NCBI GenBank assembly: GCA_021300475.1
Contig: JAJTDO010000002.1
Coordinates: 36,358 to 100,357 of the forward strand
Reading direction: 5' to 3'
DNA length: 64,000 nucleotides
From: Burkholderiales bacterium
GTDB taxonomy: Bacteria; Pseudomonadota; Gammaproteobacteria; Burkholderiales; Burkholderiaceae_B
Made by a program: the position numbers and the translations under genes. Positions 39,785-48,487 of this stretch are shown one piece after another (positions within the stretch are counted from its first letter, which is position 1; each line of letters starts with the position of its first letter). The notes beneath the pieces are model-generated. The model was not told the origin of the DNA. It ran no database searches and saw only the letters and a list, made by a program, of their open reading frames with translations.

Positions 39785-41206
39785 ATGGGCGATAAAATTC
39801 TCGATTTTGTTCACACCCCCGCAGGAAAGAGTCTGGTAGCGGCTCTCGGCTTATCCGCACCGCCGCAGTTGCGTCGGGCCAAGTCTGGTTTTGAAGCTCA
39901 GCCATTGGCGGGCAAGACCGTGCTGGTGGGTTCGTCTCGCGCAGGCGCCCAGTCCGAGGCTGTTCTGGCTGCCCTTGAGCAAGCCGGTGCCGCGTGTCGC
40001 GTTGCCTCCGACCTCGCCGGTCTGGCCGGCGTTAAAGAATCTGCCCGCGTTGCAGGTGTTGATCTGACGAGTTCTTCCATTGAAGTGGGCGAAATCGACA
40101 ATGCGTATGTGCTTGATCTCAGTGGCATGCAGTCGCACAAAGAGTTGCGCTTGCTGTATGACTTTTTCCAGCCGCGCTTGCGACGCATGGCCCCGAATAC
40201 ACGCATTGTTCTGATTGGTTTGCCTGCAGGTGCAGCCTCTGATTACGCTGCCGCCACAGCGCAAAGTGCTCTGCCTGGCTTTGTACGTTCATTGGCCAAA
40301 GAGTGCGGTAAGAATGGTTCTACCGTAAACCTGCTTCAGGTCGCTCCGGGTGCGGAAGCCACCGTGGACGGTGCATTGCGCTTTTTCCTGTCGTCACACT
40401 CGGCCTTCATTACCGGGCAAGTGTTGCCGTTGGCGGGTGCCCCTGAAGGCTACACCGCTGTGCCGGCTGAACAGTCTCTCAAAGGCAAGGTTGCTGTCGT
40501 AACCGGCGCTGCGCGTGGCATTGGTGCTGCCATTGCCCAAGTGTTGGCGCGTGAGGGCGCCACCGTTATTGGTGTGGACCGTCCCGCGGAAGAAGCCGCC
40601 TTGGCCGAAACCATCAGTGCTTTGAATGGCGTGGTTTTGCCTTTGGACATCACTGATCCGAGCGCGCCTGAAACACTGGCGCATTTGGTGACACAGCGCT
40701 TCGGCGGCGTGGACATCATTGTTCATAACGCAGGCATTACCCGCGACAAGATGCTGCGCAACATGGCACCCCACCTCTGGGACATGGTGCTGGACGTGAA
40801 CTTGGGGGCGATTGTTCGTACCAACGAACGCCTGATGCAGGGCGCTTTCAAGCCCAACGCCCGCATTGTCTGCATTTCATCCATTGGCGGTATTGGCGGC
40901 AACGCCGGCCAGACAAATTACGCAGCCACGAAATCCGCGATTATTGGTTATTGCAATGCCTTGTCTGGTGTATTGGCCAAGCAAGGCATGGCCATTAACG
41001 CGATTGCCCCCGGCTTTATCGAAACACAAATGACGGCAGCCATTCCTGTGGTTAACCGAGAGGTTGGACGTCGCTTGTCCACCTTGTCTCAGGGCGGGTT
41101 GCCTGTGGACATTGCCGAAGCCGTTACCTTCATGGCCAGTCCATTGGCCAGAGGTGTCAATGGTGCAACGCTGAGGGTTTGCGGTCAAAGTTTCATTGGT
41201 GCCTGA
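39785..41206 (+). CDS. two-domain 3-oxoacyl-ACP/CoA reductase (FabG4-like SDR)
   Basis: A 473-residue protein. An N-terminal flavodoxin-like, degenerate SDR half (residues ~1-215, no cofactor motif) is followed by a complete SDR domain. That domain has VVTGAARGIGAAIAQ, NAGITRDKMLRNM, catalytic Ser and Tyr-Lys in NYAATKSAIIGY, and the PGFIETQMT loop. This is the high-molecular-weight FabG layout, which prefers CoA esters and NADH in studied cases. With the following thiolase and MaoC hydratase it makes three of the four activities for chain shortening or elongation of acyl-CoAs. The ribosome-binding site is AAAGGA. Confidence 0.9.
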   Translation: MGDKILDFVHTPAGKSLVAALGLSAPPQLRRAKSGFEAQPLAGKTVLVGSSRAGAQSEAVLAALEQAGAACRVASDLAGLAGVKESARVAGVDLTSSSIEVGEIDNAYVLDLSGMQSHKELRLLYDFFQPRLRRMAPNTRIVLIGLPAGAASDYAAATAQSALPGFVRSLAKECGKNGSTVNLLQVAPGAEATVDGALRFFLSSHSAFITGQVLPLAGAPEGYTAVPAEQSLKGKVAVVTGAARGIGAAIAQVLAREGATVIGVDRPAEEAALAETISALNGVVLPLDITDPSAPETLAHLVTQRFGGVDIIVHNAGITRDKMLRNMAPHLWDMVLDVNLGAIVRTNERLMQGAFKPNARIVCISSIGGIGGNAGQTNYAATKSAIIGYCNALSGVLAKQGMAINAIAPGFIETQMTAAIPVVNREVGRRLSTLSQGGLPVDIAEAVTFMASPLARGVNGATLRVCGQSFIGA

Positions 41207-41302
41207 TCAATTTTAAAGCGCAGGGTGGTCTCCACCCTTGCGCACCAAAACAATAGAAACCAGTCAGTGCAAGCACTGATATTTTCATTAAAGGAATTAA
41301 CC

Positions 41303-42583
41303 ATGTCATATGGTCGTCGTGTTGCAATTATTGGCGGAGCCCGCATCCCGTTTGCCCGCTCCAACTCCGCCTACATCGGAAAATCGAATCAGGACATGCT
41401 GACAGCGTCTTTCCGTGGTGTCGTAGACAAATTCCAGTTGCATGGCGAAACGCTGGGCGACGTGGTCGCAGGTGCCGTGGTCAAGCACACCCGCGATTTC
41501 AATTTGTGCCGCGAGTCGGTATTGGGCTCAGGTTTGTCGCCCTCAACACCGGCTTTTGACATTCAGCAGGCTTGCGGCACCGGCTTGGAAGCCGCTATTG
41601 TCGTCGCCAACAAAATTGCGTTGGGCCAAATCGAAGTCGGCATGGCGGGCGGTGTGGATACCACCACAGACGCGCCCATTTCTGTGTCTGAAGGTTTGCG
41701 CAAAATTTTGCTTGAAGCCAACAGAATGAAAACCACTGCTCAGAAGTTAAAGACACTGCTGAAAATTCGCCCCAAGCACCTGACCCCGCTGCCACCGGCC
41801 AACGCCGAGCCGCGCACAAAAATGTCGATGGGTGCGCACTGCGAGGCAATGGCCAAGACCTGGAAAATAGCCAGGGAAGACCAAGACGTGCTTGCAGTTG
41901 AATCGCATCACAAGGCGGCAAAAGCCTATGACGAAGGCTTCTTTGATGATCTGGTCATTCCTTTTGCTGGTTTGGCCCGTGACAACAACATGCGCGGCGA
42001 CTCCAGCGTGGAGAAACTGTCTACCTTGAAGCCTGCGTTTGACCGCAAGAGCGGCTTGGGTACCATGACAGCAGGCAATTCCACCCCTCTGACCGATGGG
42101 TCTTCAGCCGTGCTGCTGGCCTCTGAAGATTGGGCGCGCGCACGCGGCATTGAGCCTTTGGCCTACCTGACCTTCTGCGAAACAGCAGGGGTTGATTTCG
42201 TGTCTGGCAAGGAAGGTTTGTTGATGGCGCCAGCCTATGCGGTGCCTGCCATGCTGAAAAAGGCGGGTCTGAGTTTGCAGGATTTCGATTTTTATGAAAT
42301 TCACGAGGCATTTGCCGCTCAGGTTCTGTGCACCTTGAAGGCGTGGGAAGATCCTGTGTTCTGCAAGGAAAAGCTGGGTCTGGATGCAGCGCTGGGTTCC
42401 GTGGATCGCAGCAAGATGAACGTCAAGGGCGGTTCGCTGGCAGTGGGTCATCCCTTTGCAGCCACCGGTGGACGTATCATTGCGACTTTGGCAAAACTGC
42501 TGGCAGAAAAAGGCAGTGGTCGTGGTTTGATTTCCATCTGTGCAGCGGGTGGTATCGGTGTGACAGCCATTATTGAACGTTAA
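41303..42583 (+). CDS. acetyl-CoA C-acyltransferase (thiolase, FadI-like)
   Basis: A 426-residue thiolase. It has the nucleophilic Cys in QQACGTGLEA, the His in YEIHEAFAAQVL, GGSLAVGHPFAATGGR, and the second catalytic Cys in SICAAGGIGV. It condenses or cleaves beta-ketoacyl-CoA. I choose ATG 41303 for the AAAGGAATTAACC site; the frame is open 26 codons upstream. It lies between FabG4-like and MaoC genes. Confidence 0.92.
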   Translation: MSYGRRVAIIGGARIPFARSNSAYIGKSNQDMLTASFRGVVDKFQLHGETLGDVVAGAVVKHTRDFNLCRESVLGSGLSPSTPAFDIQQACGTGLEAAIVVANKIALGQIEVGMAGGVDTTTDAPISVSEGLRKILLEANRMKTTAQKLKTLLKIRPKHLTPLPPANAEPRTKMSMGAHCEAMAKTWKIAREDQDVLAVESHHKAAKAYDEGFFDDLVIPFAGLARDNNMRGDSSVEKLSTLKPAFDRKSGLGTMTAGNSTPLTDGSSAVLLASEDWARARGIEPLAYLTFCETAGVDFVSGKEGLLMAPAYAVPAMLKKAGLSLQDFDFYEIHEAFAAQVLCTLKAWEDPVFCKEKLGLDAALGSVDRSKMNVKGGSLAVGHPFAATGGRIIATLAKLLAEKGSGRGLISICAAGGIGVTAIIER

Positions 42584-42599
42584 TCGGAGTTTTATAGAC

Positions 42600-43547
42600 A
42601 TGAGCGCGAGTCCCGCGGAAGTGAAGGTCGACACCGGGTCGCAGGTCAATGCTGCGTCGCAAGACGCAGTGGTTGCTGCACCCCAGGAAATGCTGTTGAA
42701 GTCCTTGCCCAATGCCAAGGCCTTGTTGCTGAAGGCTGCGGCCACAGCAACCCGGAAACCCACCATGGAAACCCAAGCACCCGCTTTGAGTGTTCGTGTG
42801 AACCAGGTGAAGTTTTCATCTGCCTGGGTTTCGGCTTACAACAAGGTGTGCGGTTTTGAAGCAGAGGAAATTTCCTTGACTGCACCTCAGGTGCTGGCTT
42901 CAGGTCTGCATTTGCACTTGATGGCCAATGAAGCGGTTCCATTTCCCATGTTGGGCATGGTTCACATGTACAACGAAATTGAATCGTTTGTACCATTGAC
43001 GTTGGAGTCGCCTTACGACGTGGTGGTTTCTTTCGGGGAAACCCGCAAGCTACCGCTGGGTTTGGAGTTTGAGGTGGTCACCCGCTTTTTTGAGGGTGAA
43101 CAATTGGTCTGGCAAGCTGTGATGACCATACTTTCGAGAATCAAGGGTGCCCGGGTGGTTGCTGCCAAGCCAGCACCGTTGGTAGAACTTGATGCCACGC
43201 AGGCCCAGTACGTGCGTCTGGATGTACCGGAAAACCAGGGTCGCAAGTATGCAAAGGTTTCCAACGACTACAACCCGATTCACTTGCATGCCAAAAGCGC
43301 ATCGTTGTTCGGGTTTCCGAAAGCCATCGCCCACGGCATGTGGACAGCGGCCAGATTGTTGGCCGATGTCAGCAAGCAGTTGGACTCTGCGCCTGCGCGC
43401 TACCAGGTTCGTTTTAAGCAACCTGTTTTTTTGCCGTCTTCAAGCATGGTGAAATTTCAGGCGGGTACCGATGGAGCGCAATACCAGTTGTTGTCTTCCA
43501 AAGACTCCAAGGTACTGATGGAAGGTCGCGTCAGCGCATCTCTTTAA
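42600..43547 (+). CDS. MaoC-family hydratase/dehydratase
   Basis: A 315-residue protein with a double hot-dog layout. The C-terminal MaoC domain carries the hydratase motif YNPIHLHAKSASLFGFPKAIAHGMW (Asp/Asn-His dyad region, here NDYNPIHLH). The N-terminal ~55 residues are Ala/Val-rich and low complexity. It would hydrate trans-2-enoyl-CoA, completing the cassette. ATG 42600 follows GGAG and lies 16 bp after the thiolase stop. Its end overlaps the convergent TetR gene by 17 bp. Confidence 0.88.
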   Translation: MSASPAEVKVDTGSQVNAASQDAVVAAPQEMLLKSLPNAKALLLKAAATATRKPTMETQAPALSVRVNQVKFSSAWVSAYNKVCGFEAEEISLTAPQVLASGLHLHLMANEAVPFPMLGMVHMYNEIESFVPLTLESPYDVVVSFGETRKLPLGLEFEVVTRFFEGEQLVWQAVMTILSRIKGARVVAAKPAPLVELDATQAQYVRLDVPENQGRKYAKVSNDYNPIHLHAKSASLFGFPKAIAHGMWTAARLLADVSKQLDSAPARYQVRFKQPVFLPSSSMVKFQAGTDGAQYQLLSSKDSKVLMEGRVSASL

Positions 43548-44205
43548 GCGCCAACAAGCCCGGAAAGTACAAGTCTTTCAGGGTTTGATGCACTTCGTTC
43601 AACCCCATGTCCGGGTGGTCTACCCACCACCTGGCCATGGCTTCAACCCCGCCTACCAAGCTGTGTGCAATTGAATCGGCTTTGCTGGCGGCCTCCTGCG
43701 TTTCTTCGCCCAAAAGTGCCTGCAAGGTACTGCTGGTGGCGTCAATGAAGGCACCGCGGAACGACGCAACGCGTTCGCCCACCGGCCCGACGGTGGTCAA
43801 CGTTTCGTTGTACAAAACAGACCAGCCTTCACGGTGCCGCTCTACAAACGCAAGAAAAGACAACATGGTTTGTTCCAGTCGCTGCTGTGGATCCGGGTGG
43901 CTCATGATGACGTTCAGCCCGTGTGACAGGTATTGCCCCACTTGTTCAATGATGGCGAGATACAACGCGTCTTTGGAGCCAAAATAGCGGTAGAGCAGGG
44001 GCTTGGTGATACCCGCGCCGATGGCGATTTCTTCCATGGAGCTGGCGTGAAACCCGTGCTTTGCAAACACCCTGCCTGCCACCACAAGAATTTCTGCCAT
44101 GCGCTCGTTGCGCGGCACTTTGCGAGTGCCCAGTTTTTGGGTTGGTTTCGGCTTTTGACTGTCGGCTTGTGCCAGGTCTGTGCCGGTCTCCTGTTTCTTT
44201 GACAT
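43531..44205 (-). CDS. TetR family transcriptional regulator
   Basis: A 224-residue regulator. The helix-turn-helix domain reads AGRVFAKHGFHASSMEEIAIGAGITKPLLYRYFGSKDALYLAI, after a basic 35-residue N-terminal extension. The ligand domain is helical. It converges on the MaoC gene, and regulators next to FabG-thiolase-MaoC cassettes often sense acyl-CoAs, so it may control that cassette. I choose ATG 44205 over the longer frame to 44268. Confidence 0.9.
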   Translation of the reverse strand: MSKKQETGTDLAQADSQKPKPTQKLGTRKVPRNERMAEILVVAGRVFAKHGFHASSMEEIAIGAGITKPLLYRYFGSKDALYLAIIEQVGQYLSHGLNVIMSHPDPQQRLEQTMLSFLAFVERHREGWSVLYNETLTTVGPVGERVASFRGAFIDATSSTLQALLGEETQEAASKADSIAHSLVGGVEAMARWWVDHPDMGLNEVHQTLKDLYFPGLLALKEMR

Positions 44206-44240
44206 GTGAAATGCAATGTTCAGACGGATCTGAAGTGTAT

Positions 44241-44280
44241 CTGAAAGCGTCTGGGCGAACCTTGCCACAGACGCTTTCAG
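44241..44280. repeat. 13-bp perfect inverted repeat
   Basis: CTGAAAGCGTCTG (44241-44253) and its complement (44268-44280) are separated by 14 nt, between the iron-binding protein gene and the TetR gene. There is no T-run on either side, so a simple intrinsic terminator is unlikely. It may be an operator for the TetR gene or an mRNA 3'-end stabiliser. Confidence 0.6.
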
Positions 44281-44296
44281 CGTGTTGGAGCCTGGG

Positions 44297-45343
44297 TCAG
44301 TTGTAACCCACCCTGTCGAGAATGCGTTGTGCCGTTACCGTATTGCGTGCCAGCGTTTGTGCGGAAATTGCGTCAGCCTTGTAGTTGCCCAATGAGGTGA
44401 GGGCTGCGTTGTTGGGCTTGACGTTTTTAACCACGGGCCATTCGTTGTTTCCGTCGGCAAAGTACGTTTGCGCTTCGTTGCTGGACAGGTATTCAAGAAA
44501 TTTAATGGCGGCTTCTTTGTGGGGCGCGTATTTTGCAACGCCACCACCGGCGATATTGATGTGCGCGCCTTGCTTTTGCTGATTTGGCCAAATGAAGCCC
44601 ACCTTGCTGACAATGGCTTTGTCTTCGGCTTTTTCAGAGCGCAGCAAGCGCACCCAGTAATAGGAATTTGTGAGTGCAACACCACATTCGCCCGAGGCCA
44701 CGCCCTTGATTTGATCGGTGTCTCCGCCCTTGGGTGGCCTGGCCATGTTGGCAACCATGGCTTTGGCCCATTTTTCAGCGCCTTCGGGGCCTAGATTCTC
44801 CACCAGGCTGCCCACCAGAGACAACATGTACGGGTGGGAACCTGAGCGTGTGCACACCTTGCCCTTCAGGGCGGGGGAGGCCAAGTCTTCGTAGTTTTGT
44901 ACATCCGCCGGATTAATGCTGGCCTTGTTGTAAACAATGACCCGGGCCCGCGTTGAAAACCCGTACCATTCACCGTCCTTGCTGCGGAACTGGGCTGGAA
45001 TTCTTTCATTCAGTGTTTTTGACTGAACGGGTTGAACCAAGCCTTCGATTTGCATTTTCCACAAACGGGCAGCATCCACCAATAAAACGACATCGGCCTG
45101 GCTGTTGGAGCCCTCGTTGCGCAAACGTTCGAGCAGGGCTTCATCTCCGAGTTCGATGCGCTTGATGGCGATGCCCGTGGACTTGGTGAAGTTGTTGTAT
45201 AAGGCCTCGTCCGTCTGGTAGTGGCGGGCAGAATAGAGGTTCAATACTTGGGAATTGCTGGTTTCAGCCAGCAAAGCGTTGGAAAATAAAACGGTTGTCA
45301 GTGCGGTGGCAAACACTGCGAGTGGTTTAATGGCAATTTTCAT
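44297..45343 (-). CDS. Fe(3+) ABC transporter substrate-binding protein
   Basis: A 348-residue periplasmic protein with a signal peptide (IKPLAVFATALTTVLFSNALLA) and the FutA/FbpA-type fold. LNLYSARHYQTDEALY at the mature N-terminus and the tandem Tyr in NSYYWVRLL provide the usual ferric ligands. It delivers ferric iron to an inner-membrane ABC transporter, which is not in this window. A strong Fur box lies 60 bp upstream, so iron repression is expected. Confidence 0.9.
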   Translation of the reverse strand: MKIAIKPLAVFATALTTVLFSNALLAETSNSQVLNLYSARHYQTDEALYNNFTKSTGIAIKRIELGDEALLERLRNEGSNSQADVVLLVDAARLWKMQIEGLVQPVQSKTLNERIPAQFRSKDGEWYGFSTRARVIVYNKASINPADVQNYEDLASPALKGKVCTRSGSHPYMLSLVGSLVENLGPEGAEKWAKAMVANMARPPKGGDTDQIKGVASGECGVALTNSYYWVRLLRSEKAEDKAIVSKVGFIWPNQQKQGAHINIAGGGVAKYAPHKEAAIKFLEYLSSNEAQTYFADGNNEWPVVKNVKPNNAALTSLGNYKADAISAQTLARNTVTAQRILDRVGYN

Positions 45344-45403
45344 AAATCGATCAATTGAAGAGGTTTTTCAGCCTTCAGTGTATCAAACAAGAATGGTATT
45401 GCA

Positions 45404-45422
45404 AATAAGAATGATTATCATT
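45404..45422. promoter_or_regulatory. Fur box
   Basis: The core is a perfect palindrome AATGAT-T-ATCATT (45410-45422) within AATAAGAATGATTATCATT, a very good match to the Fur 19-mer. It lies between the divergent iron-binding protein gene and the patatin gene and covers the likely patatin start codon. Confidence 0.85.
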
Positions 45423-46325
45423 AATAAAAAATGTCGTTATTTGGTCACGCCTTTGGGTCTGACCCTGTTATTGTTTCTCCACGCTTGTTCGGTGATGGAT
45501 GCAGACAGACCCAAATCTGACCCGCAACCGCTGCCCCCCGCGGTTATCAGCAAGCCTTTGCCGAAAATCGGACTTGTACTGGGTGGCGGTGCTGCGCGCG
45601 GATTTGCGCACATCGGCGTTCTTAAGGTGCTGGAGTCAAATGGCATCACGCCTGATTTTATTGTTGGCACATCCGCAGGCAGTGTTGTGGGTGCCATTTA
45701 CGCCTCAGGCATGAATGCTACGGAATTGCAGCGCAATGCGATCTCGCTTGAAGAAAGTGCATTGGGCGACTGGACCTTGTCTAGCAAGGGTGTGATTCGG
45801 GGTGATGCGCTGCAAAACATGGTGAATCGACTGGTGAACAACAAGACCATAGAAAACATGCCCAGACGTTTTGCTTGCACGGCCGTGGAGTTGAACACTG
45901 GCAAACTGGTGGTGTTTGAACGTGGCAACACCGGCCTGGCTGTTCGAGCATCGAGCAGTGTGCCCGGCGTTTTCCAACCCGCCTTGATCAACAACATCGA
46001 ATTTGTAGACGGCGGTGTGGTGACACCCGTTCCTGTTCGGGTGGCCAAACGCATGGGGGCAGAATTCATTATTGCAGTTGATATCAGCGCCAAGCCCTCT
46101 GCAATGAAGAAAAGTGGCGCCTTGGACATTGTGCTGCAGTCCGTGACCATTCTGGGAGAGTCACTGGCGGGTTTTGAAACCGCAGAAGCGGATGTTTTGA
46201 TCAAGCCCAAAGTGGGGATGGTGGGCAGCGCTGACTTCAACTCCCGCAATTTTTTGATTCTTGAAGGCGAGCAGGCCGCGGCTGCCGCAATGCCTGAGAT
46301 CAAACGTCGGTTGGCAGCCCGTTAA
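45411..46325 (+). CDS. patatin-like phospholipase, lipoprotein
   Basis: About 304 residues. An N-terminal signal with lipobox LFLHAC (Cys near residue 26) is followed by a patatin domain with the oxyanion loop GLVLGGGAARGFAHIGVL, the nucleophile GTSAGS and the catalytic Asp in FVDGGV. It belongs to the RssA/YlbK-like patatin group and should hydrolyse acyl esters at the membrane. ATG 45411 gives the cleanest signal peptide but lies inside the Fur box; the in-frame ATG 45393 is the alternative. Neither has a good ribosome-binding site. Confidence 0.85.
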   Translation: MIIINKKCRYLVTPLGLTLLLFLHACSVMDADRPKSDPQPLPPAVISKPLPKIGLVLGGGAARGFAHIGVLKVLESNGITPDFIVGTSAGSVVGAIYASGMNATELQRNAISLEESALGDWTLSSKGVIRGDALQNMVNRLVNNKTIENMPRRFACTAVELNTGKLVVFERGNTGLAVRASSSVPGVFQPALINNIEFVDGGVVTPVPVRVAKRMGAEFIIAVDISAKPSAMKKSGALDIVLQSVTILGESLAGFETAEADVLIKPKVGMVGSADFNSRNFLILEGEQAAAAAMPEIKRRLAAR

Positions 46326-46462
46326 GGCCTTAAAGCGAAAGCCCCTGACAGCGTCAGGGTAATGTAAGCGCTTGCCTCTATCTTGCGGTCTGTCGCATCT
46401 GACTTGCGACAGGCCTGGCGCTTAGTTGCCCGGCCTTGAGACAATAACAAGGGGAGAGGTCA

Positions 46463-48367
46463 ATGGCTGCACAGTCTGGTCAATACGCACAGGCGTATCA
46501 ACGCTCGGTAACGGATCCACAAGGCTTTTGGGCTGAACAGGCCCACTTGATTGAATGGGAAACGCCTCCGCAGCAGGTGCTTGACGACTCCAACCCTCCT
46601 TTTTCCCGCTGGTATGTCGGCGGTAAAACCAATTTGTGCCACAACGCTGTTGATCGCCACCTGAAAACCCGCGCCAACCAAGCTGCCCTGATTTTCATTT
46701 CAACGGAAACCAACGAGGAAGTGACCTACACTTTCGCGCAGTTGCATGAAGAAGTGGTGAAGATGGCGGCTATTTACCAGAAGTTGGGTGTAAAAAAAGG
46801 CGACCGCGTTTTAATTTACATGCCGATGATTGCGCAAGCCAGTTTTGCAATGTTGGCCTGTGCCCGCATTGGTGCCATTCACTCCGTGGTGTTTGGAGGC
46901 TTTGCTTCCGTGAGTCTGGCCAGCCGCATTGAGGATGCCAAGCCCAGTCTGATCGTCAGCGCAGACGCCGGCATGCGCAGCGGCAAAGTGGTGGAATACA
47001 AGCCTTTGCTGGACGAAGCGATTCGACTTTCCAGCCACAAGCCCACGCATGTTCTGATGGTGGACCGTGGACTGGCCAACGCGCCAGTCACCCCGGACCG
47101 TGATGTGGATTACGCCACCCTGAAAAGCAGTGTCGCCGGTGTTGATGTGCCTGTCACTTGGTTGGACGCAACCGACACCAGCTACATTCTTTACACCTCT
47201 GGCACCACAGGCAAACCCAAGGGTGTGCAGCGCGATGTCGGTGGCTACGCTGTGGCACTGACCTATTCAATGAAATCCATTTTTTGCGGTGAGGCAGGTG
47301 AAACCTTTTTCTCCACCTCTGACATTGGCTGGGTGGTTGGTCACAGTTACATTATTTACGGCCCTTTGCTGGCGGGTATGGCAACCATCATGTATGAAGG
47401 CACTCCGTTGCGACCCGATGCAGGCATTTGGTGGAGTATTGTTGAAAAATACAAAGTGACAGGCATGTTTTCCGCCCCCACTGCAGTGCGGGTGCTGAAG
47501 AAGCAAGACCCGGCGTTGCTCAAGAAATACGACTTGTCCAGTCTGAAAGCCTTGTTTCTGGCGGGCGAGCCGCTGGATGAACCCACCGGACGCTGGATTT
47601 CCGAAAGTCTGGGCGTGCCCATCGTTGATAATTATTGGCAGACCGAAACTGGCTGGCCGATGCTGGCGGTGCAACGCGGTCTTGAGGCCTTGCCGTCCAA
47701 GTTTGGCAGCCCAGGCGTTCCTGTGACGGGCTTCAACATTAAAATTGTGTCTGAAACCACCAATGAAGAGTGCGCTCCGAATGAAAAGGGCGTGCTGGCC
47801 ATTATGGGGCCCTTGCCTCCGGGTTGCATGCAAACCATCTGGGGCGACGATGAACGTTTCGTTAAAACCTACTGGAGCAGTTTTGCAAACATTCAGGCGT
47901 ATTCAACCTTTGACTGGGGAATGCGCGATGCCGAGGGTTATCACTTTATTCTGGGCAGAACCGATGACGTGATCAACGTGGCGGGGCACCGTTTGGGTAC
48001 CCGTGAAATCGAAGAAAGCATCTCCAGCCATGCAAACGTGGCTGAAGTGGCTGTGGTGGGTGTCGCCGATGCGCTTAAAGGTCAGGTGGCTGTTGCATTT
48101 GCCATTATCAAGCAAGTCTCTGCCGTTCAAACGCCTGCCGAGCGCGCTGCGCTGGAAGCCGAGATCATGAAAGTGGTGGACAACCAACTCGGTGCGGTGG
48201 CCAGGCCTGCGCGTGTGCATTTTGTAAGCTTGTTGCCAAAAACCCGCTCTGGAAAGTTATTGCGCCGTTCAATTCAGGCGGTTTGCGAGGGCAGGGATCC
48301 GGGTGACTTAACCACGATTGAAGACCCGGCAGCATTGCAACAGATCAAGGATTGTCTGGCTGGCTGA
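46463..48367 (+). CDS. prpE: propionate-CoA ligase (PrpE-like acyl-CoA synthetase)
   Basis: A 634-residue AMP-forming acyl-CoA synthetase. It has an ACS N-terminal domain (PQGFWAEQA...), the ATP-binding YTSGTTGKPKGV, DNYWQTETGWP, and the C-terminal PKTRSGK with the Lys that is acetylated in this family. Motifs such as FLAGEPLDEPTGRW distinguish PrpE-like enzymes from Acs. It activates propionate. The upstream 136 bp hold two perfect hairpins (46343-46359 and 46390-46412) and a strong GGGGAGAGG site. No methylcitrate genes are adjacent. Confidence 0.87.
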   Translation: MAAQSGQYAQAYQRSVTDPQGFWAEQAHLIEWETPPQQVLDDSNPPFSRWYVGGKTNLCHNAVDRHLKTRANQAALIFISTETNEEVTYTFAQLHEEVVKMAAIYQKLGVKKGDRVLIYMPMIAQASFAMLACARIGAIHSVVFGGFASVSLASRIEDAKPSLIVSADAGMRSGKVVEYKPLLDEAIRLSSHKPTHVLMVDRGLANAPVTPDRDVDYATLKSSVAGVDVPVTWLDATDTSYILYTSGTTGKPKGVQRDVGGYAVALTYSMKSIFCGEAGETFFSTSDIGWVVGHSYIIYGPLLAGMATIMYEGTPLRPDAGIWWSIVEKYKVTGMFSAPTAVRVLKKQDPALLKKYDLSSLKALFLAGEPLDEPTGRWISESLGVPIVDNYWQTETGWPMLAVQRGLEALPSKFGSPGVPVTGFNIKIVSETTNEECAPNEKGVLAIMGPLPPGCMQTIWGDDERFVKTYWSSFANIQAYSTFDWGMRDAEGYHFILGRTDDVINVAGHRLGTREIEESISSHANVAEVAVVGVADALKGQVAVAFAIIKQVSAVQTPAERAALEAEIMKVVDNQLGAVARPARVHFVSLLPKTRSGKLLRRSIQAVCEGRDPGDLTTIEDPAALQQIKDCLAG

Positions 48368-48487
48368 GCTTTCAGCGGGGGCAGACCTGCGTAGAGTATT
48401 TGATGGTGGTGGGCACTGGGGTTATAGTGTCGCCACCTCAGGCGTTTGATGTCTGAGGCCTGAATTTTTCTTCAAAGGACTCCCCCC

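Noticed and set aside
48368..48487. yybP-ykoY manganese riboswitch upstream of the TerC-like gene
   Set aside because: The conserved GGGGAGUA core and its partner segment are not visible; only generic hairpins are present.
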